Shown here piece after piece: positions 59,416-64,000 of a stretch of DNA of 64,000 nucleotides (position 1 is its first letter; every line of letters begins with the position of its first letter). The DNA is from Nelumbo lutea (taxonomy: Eukaryota > Streptophyta > Magnoliopsida > Proteales > Nelumbonaceae), in contig JAKGHH010000001.1 of assembly GCA_022828595.1 (NCBI GenBank), positions 212,301,848 through 212,365,847 on the forward strand, written 5' to 3'. The notes beneath the pieces are model-generated. The model had not been told where the DNA came from, ran no database searches, and saw nothing but the letters and a program-made list of their open reading frames with translations. The translations under genes were made by a program, and so were the position numbers.

Positions 59416-60148
59416 TGTTATGGACACACAGCCCGGCAGCGCACCATGGCGCAGTCATAGGCAGCAACATGTATAGCAGGCCGCAAAGCAACACTGCACA
59501 GCAGCCCAGCAGCGCGCCGCACGCACCGCCTGGCAGCGCGTAGCACGCACCGCATGGCAACAGCACTAGGCAGCAGCAGTAGACAGCAACGCGCACCGCA
59601 CATCAGCAACACACACCTCACGGAAGCAGCACTGCGAGACGCGCACACTGCCCGGCAGCAGCAGTAGGGCGGGGTCCACACGACAGCTTATCAGGGTGGG
59701 TCCACACTTATCTTACCACATCAGCTCTGCTCACCAACTCGCCGCTAGCTACACCATTCTTTATCCCTTATCTCTCATTCCTTATCCTTATCTTATCTTA
59801 AGTAAGAGTTGTGTTACCATTAGGAGTAGGTAATTAGGAGTTTGAGTTTAAGTTTGATTGCCCTAGCCTAGCCGAATCCAACAAGGAATTTCCTTATGTA
59901 ATCTCCTATTTAAGGAGCTACAAATTGAAATAAAGGCATTCAGTTTTTCCAGTCAAGAAAAGAGTGAGGAGAGTTCGGGTGGTCTCTTGGACAAATCACC
60001 CATTCGAAGAGTTTGGGTGGTCTCTTGGACAAATCACCCATTCGGTTTCCCAGAATAGGGTATGCACGCAAGGGAGGGCGCAAGGGAAAGCAGGGCTTTC
60101 TCACCGTGGACCGACCCGTGATGAGATCCTACACTTGGGCCCATAACA
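59416..60148 (+). repeat. LTR of the chromovirus-like element
   Basis: 733 bases with perfect 8-base inverted ends TGTTATGG and CCATAACA. It contains a GC-rich CAGCA/GCGCAC-type simple region (59440-59660), a weak TATA-like TATTTAAGG (59909) and a 44-base direct repeat with GGTGGTCTCTTGGACAAATC at 59977 and 60022. The flank 59411-59415 is TTTTT. Confidence 0.8.
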
Positions 60149-60171
60149 TTCTGGTATCAGAGCCAAACATC

Positions 60172-60917
60172 ATGGGCAATATGGAGCAGCTATCATCCAA
60201 GGTCCACGAACCGGAACATAGTCTAGCAGAAACCAGCGTGGAGGTTCGTGAAGTCAAGGAAGATGTATGGGAGTGTGGTGCCTGCTGGAAGCATTCCTCT
60301 CCAACAAAGAAAGGAGTTCTGAGGGAATCGCCAACACAAACAGTCGTCATTCGGACTGGGCAGAGGCATCCAGCGAACAACAGATCGCTGCCCCGACAGC
60401 CGCAGTTATTCCCAAGTATAGCCATTTAGAGTTTCCCTCATTCAACGGCAGTGGCGACCCACTGGGATGGTTGTACCATTGTGAGCAATTCTTCCGTAAT
60501 CAGCGCATGGAGGAGAAGGATAAGGTCAGCCTGGCCACGTTCCATCCGACAGACGAAGCGCAACTCTGGTTATACCGAGTGGAATAGGAAGAACCAGGAC
60601 TTAGTAGGGATCCGTTCAAGTCATATTGTTTCCTCAGGTTCGGACCACCGTTGACAAGCAACCCGCTGGGCGAGTTAGTCAACCTCAAGCAAATTGGAAC
60701 CGCGGCAGAATACCAACGCCAGTTCCAAACTCTTCTCGCCAGAGGAACCTCAGTTCGTGCAGATCAGCAAGTCGACATGTTCACCGCGGGGCTAGCTAAA
60801 CCCCTAAGGGTGGACATGGAGATGCAACACCCTCCCAACCTGGTCACAACCATGAACCTAGCACGTGCATTCGAACGCAAACTACAGCTCAGCCATGAAC
60901 CTAGCACGCGCATTTGA
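60172..60917 (+). pseudogene. Gag of the chromovirus-like element
   Basis: Starts MGNMEQLSSKVHEPEHSLAE. A frameshift lies at about 60330. The core reads LEFPSFNGSGDPLGWLYHCE and FHPTDEAQLWLYRVE (60267-60587), a TAG, then GTAAEYQRQFQTLLARGT and DMFTAGLAKPLRVDMEMQHP. The last part repeats itself: CATGAACCTAGCACG occurs at 60849 and again at 60894. No zinc knuckle remains. Confidence 0.8.
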
Positions 60918-61334
60918 CCAAATTATCTAAAAACCTCTCTTTGCTTAATAGACAATGTCTAAAATTTCCCTAGCTTTTAGATAACCCTATGGAACCCCCT
61001 GTAAAAAGAGTGATTATCAAATGGCAAAATGACCCTACATGGCCTGAGGTCCATTGGGAATGGCCCAAGGTCCATTGGGAGGAGCTCAGGCCTCAAAAGG
61101 GGTCAGGGTGCCCCAAACTCGGGGCCCCTTGAAGTGCCTTAACCCCAGGGAGGAGGTGCAGGCAAGGCGGCTTTCAATGAGTAGTTTGCCTGCCGAGTTG
61201 CCGTGCTGAACTCGGCGGGATTTCCCTCTGAGTTGTGCTCACGTCCATTGCGTTGTCATGCTGAGTCACTGTTTGAGTATGGTCACACCCACGTGTACCT
61301 GAACTACAAGGTCGGGCCAAATCACTCTCCATCA
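60918..61334 (-). repeat. Partial 3' LTR of element 5
   Basis: The minus strand starts at 61334 with TGATGGAGAGTGATTTGGCC, matching the start of element 2's LTR. It is preceded by a polypurine tract (61350-61335, GGGAATGGGGGGCAAT). It runs left into sequence without a recognisable LTR end before the chromovirus gag piece, so it is truncated or very divergent there. Confidence 0.65.
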
Positions 61335-61350
61335 ATTGCCCCCCATTCCC

Positions 61351-61708
61351 TGCGCTGGCGGCGGAGACCCAGCGTGGGGAGGTCATGACAAGCTAGGTAG
61401 ATTTGGCGAGTCGCGCGTTCCATCTAGCAGATTACGCGCGGACTTCACGTGACTTGAACTTCGCAGACGTAAAAAACGCGCTAAATCGTTTTCGCCTTGA
61501 AGAACCTGCGGCCGCGGCTATAAATAGGGGGTCTCTTGCCCATTTTCTTCGCCACAAAGCTATCGTCATTAGCGTTTGAGCTCGCACCAGGAGTCTCTTA
61601 GCTCGGGTCCTCCAGTTCATTTTGTTCTTCTAGTCCGGTTGCGTTTCTTTGGTGAGTCCTCCCGAGCTTCCTTTTCCCTTTTAGTCTGTTTCTTTCTTTT
61701 AGTTCGGT
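61351..61708 (+). promoter_or_regulatory. Upstream region of the antisense ORF, candidate promoter
   Basis: GC-rich sequence between the polypurine tract and the antisense ORF has GCGGCTATAAATAGGGGG (CTATAAATA at about 61517), a strong plant-type TATA box on the plus strand. It is followed about 190 bases later by the ATG and by CTTTTAGTCTG and TTCTTTCTTTTAG pyrimidine-rich leader sequence. It fits an independent promoter for the antisense ORF. Confidence 0.6.
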
Positions 61709-63816
61709 ATGTCGTTTAGCGTGGACAGTCTCATCGACGAGACCGAGGCAGGTACTTCGGGTCATGGTGACCCTTCCCCGACCCGACTTGCCCACGAAGC
61801 ACGGGCAACTTCGGGTAAGTTTGCGTCCACTCCCATCGAGGTCGGGTGCCGGACCAGTTCGGTCCCTCTACTCTGACATCGGAGAAGCTTCGAGACCTCA
61901 TCCAGCAGTTCAACCTTCCTTCTGAATACAACTACAGCCTTCCCACCGGTAACGTCCCCTGGGAGCACGGTCCAGATGAGGTCGTGATTTTCAGGGAACA
62001 ACTCATTGGCGGGCTTCGTCTCCCTCTTCACCCCCTTATCCCTAAGGTGTTAAGGCATTTCAATATAACGCTGGATCAGCTCCACCCCAATTCCATTCGG
62101 AATTTAGTGGAGACCATTTCTCTTTGCCATGAAAAGCGGTTCTCTTTGGACGCAAACATACTCTGCTCCATACTGCTGATAAAAAAGAGTGCATCTAACA
62201 CTCCCCCTGAGCACGGGCATGTCTACTACTTATCACTTTGCCCAGGTTTTAAGTTACTGCATAAGTTCCCGAGCAAGGTCCCGGCTTGGAAGCGGGACTA
62301 CTTTGTGGTCCGAGCCAGCAGAAGATGGCCCTTCCTTACCAGCTGGAGGGTGGCTACCCAGGCGACTAGCATCGCCCTCAACCAATAGATGTGGGAGGCC
62401 TTCCACTCGTGGGCTCAGGCTGAGCTCGATCATCGGGAATACATCACCGAAGAGAAGCTCGCTCAGGCCGGTTTTAGCTCGGGTAGGTCTATTTCTGTCT
62501 TTTGGCGCTTTGCTTTTATCTGTTCGTTGTTTTTAGATTTACTGATGCTAACTTTGTTGTAGGCTCCATGGATGAAGAAGAGAGAATCACGGCCACTCAG
62601 CTCCTTAACCAAATGAAGAGGAGGAAGAAGCGGACCGTGGAGAAGGTCGCCAAAAGTGCTCGTGTTGACTCACCGAGGGCTCCCTCCTCCGAACCCGATC
62701 ATTCCCGGGCTCCTACCCCTGAGACCGTACTCAGCAACACCCCTCCGGTAATAGATCTGGAGGACGACTTTCCCCCCCAAAGGCCCAAGACTGCGAGGGG
62801 GTTGGAGAATGATTCAGTAGGGGTTACTACTGAGGCTCTGAGCTCAACTAGGGCGGCCGCTGAGCTAACAGAGGGGTCAGCTCAGCATACTACAGACCCG
62901 GCGGTGTCCAGCTCAGGGACCGAAGAGGAGGAGTCCATCTTTAATCCTGAGGTCAGCCTCGACCGAAGCAAGAGGGGTTTCATCAATGCAGAAGTCATGA
63001 GTTGGGCCGAACTCTCCCCAGGTCAGCTCGGAGGCCGTGCGGCAACCCACATTATGGTGGTAAGTTCGTTTTTTTTTTTTTTGTTGACTAGTTTCCTTCT
63101 GTTAGGCGAACACTGGCGTGCATGCCTTAACTTTCCAATCTGATAAACACCTGAGGCGCGCTTTGGCTGCCAAGGAGTCATCCCGTGTGGCCCATGCCGA
63201 GCTGAAGGCAACACAAGACAAGGTCCATCAATTGGAGAGTGTTGTCGCTACCCAGAAAGATTTGAACGACACCTTGGCACTAGAGAGGGAGGAGTTGGCC
63301 CGACAATGAGACAGACTAAAGGCAAAGGTGAACGGGCTTCGAGTTGGTCAGGAAGCCCTAAAGCTCGAGGTGGAAAGCCTCAAAATGGCCCAAAAGGCTT
63401 CGCAGCTCGAGATGCAGGCCCTCAAGGGAACCAAGGAGGCCCTAGAGCACAAGGTGGAGTCTCTCAAGGCCAATATCGAGGAGAAGATGGAAATATTTCA
63501 CGATGCTCTAGAACAGACCAAGGTTCAGTCCATCGTCGACTACGTCAAGTCTTCAAGGTTCGACAACATAATGTCAAAGGCCTACCGCAAGGGGTTCAAG
63601 CTTGGCCAATGGTGGATAAGGCATACCTACCCCGATCTTGATATAAGTGCCTTCACTTCTTTCAACATCACAGATGACATGGCACGCCAGGTCGCGGATG
63701 ACCCAGACTCTGAAGACGACGACAACAACAGGGAGGCTGACGCCACTGATCTGAATGATTGTTCTGAGGAAACCCCTGATGAAACCCTGAGTAAGGCCGA
63801 CGAGCCTCCCAAGTAG
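61709..63816 (+). pseudogene. Antisense ORF of element 5 (putative gypsy-type transposon domain), two introns
   Basis: Start MSFSVDSLIDETEAGTSGHG (61709). A frameshift at about 61850 leads to FGPSTLTSEKLRDLIQQFNL, WEHGPDEVVIFREQLIGGLR, PLHPLIPKVLRHFNITLDQL and HVYYLSLCPGFKLLHKFPSK, a Transposase_28-like domain. A TAG lies at 62386. Exon 1 ends at 62482 (GTAGGT donor). Exon 2 (62563-63059) is a Lys/Arg- then Glu/Ser/Pro-rich linker ending MSWAELSPGQLGGRAATHIM. Donor GTAAGT, acceptor TGTTAG at 63105. Exon 3 is a coiled coil with one TGA (63307), then KGFKLGQWWIRHTYPDLDIS and an acidic tail. The second intron is only 46 bases, short for a plant. Role unknown. Confidence 0.8.
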
Positions 63817-64000
63817 TTAGGCGCTCCTTGTATTCTGGGCCTGCGAGCTCGATTTCCCTCTCTTTTGTATTAAATGTATTTATGTAGTGTAATGGAGCCT
63901 ATATAACGAGGAACATTTTTTCGCCAAATACTTGCATAATTTTCTTTTACTTGCCGAAGCGGTTGTCTTACTCCGAACTGTAAGGCTACTAGGCTGATTA
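63817..64000. other. Spacer after antisense ORF of element 5
   Basis: Contains GGGCCTGCGAGCTCGAT, similar to GGCCTATGAGCTCGATAT at 355-372, the matching spacer of element 1. No coding region is seen in the remaining bases. Confidence 0.5.

Larger units (their letters stand above)
59416..60917 (+). mobile_element. Ty3/Gypsy chromovirus-like element, 3'-truncated
   Basis: 5' LTR (59416-60148), a primer site TGGTATCAGAGCC at 60152-60164 (initiator-Met tRNA type) and gag to about 60917. After that the sequence changes to unrelated DNA and then to the LTR of element 5. Protease, pol and 3' LTR are absent. Confidence 0.8.
60918..64000 (-). mobile_element. Ty3/Gypsy Tat-type element 5, 3' end only
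   Basis: From left to right: partial 3' LTR, polypurine tract, antisense ORF (plus strand) and the start of the spacer that should lead to pol on the minus strand. Gag-pol and the 5' LTR are beyond the right edge. Orientation matches element 1. Confidence 0.75.

Noticed and set aside
59418..59681. Cys/Ala-rich frames on the minus strand
   Set aside because: Produced by the GCAG/GCGCAC simple sequence of the LTR.
61816..61857. Possible third intron in the antisense ORF of element 5 (GTAAGT to CCAG)
   Set aside because: About 42 bases is too short for a plant intron, and element 2 reads through the same place, so a frameshift is simpler.

Overview
This is nuclear DNA from a flowering plant. 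The evidence is plant LTR-retrotransposon lineages (Ty3/Gypsy Tat-type with archaeal-type second RNase H and antisense extra ORFs, a chromovirus-type Ty3 element with an initiator-Met-like primer site, and a Ty1/Copia element), short plant-style introns, MITEs and a Helitron/RPA remnant. I cannot name the species. About two thirds of the window is transposable-element sequence, nearly all of it broken by stops, frameshifts or deletions.

Layout. 1-7302: a minus-strand Tat-type Gypsy element (element 1) whose 3' LTR lies off the left edge. 7303-9598: flank with a GC-richer LTR-like island. 9599-13833: a large imperfect inverted duplication carrying two divergent, intronless, near-identical genes for a 186-residue four-helix membrane protein. 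17137-23601: a three-exon host gene (about 520 residues, conserved plant protein of unknown role) with a MITE in intron 1 and a LINE reverse-transcriptase fossil in intron 2. 23600-28510: repeat-rich DNA with tandem duplications, a duplicated prefoldin subunit 5 exon fragment and two degenerate tRNA-Thr-like sequences. 28515-38095: a structurally complete plus-strand Tat-type element (element 2) with both LTRs and a GGTTT target-site duplication. 39120-44582: a third Tat-type element (element 3), internally deleted, with a GATCC duplication. 44588-48974: AT-rich DNA with the remains of a Helitron helicase and an RPA1-like OB-fold gene. 48975-57480: a degenerate Ty1/Copia element with long LTRs and a truncated 3' LTR. 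57481-58330: diffuse repeats and a GA-rich tract. 59416-60917: one LTR and the gag of a chromovirus-like element, cut off by the 3' end of a further minus-strand Tat-type element (element 5) whose antisense ORF (61709-63816) runs to the right edge.

The most interesting feature is the antisense extra ORF of the Tat-type elements (putative gypsy-type transposon domain, Pfam Transposase_28 style, followed by an acidic/basic linker and a coiled-coil tail). It is seen three times (1-361, about 34941-36900, 61709-63816). In the two long copies it is interrupted by two GT-AG introns at matching positions. Because this ORF is antisense to the element's genomic RNA, its introns would not be removed during retrotransposition, so a spliced gene can persist inside a retroelement.
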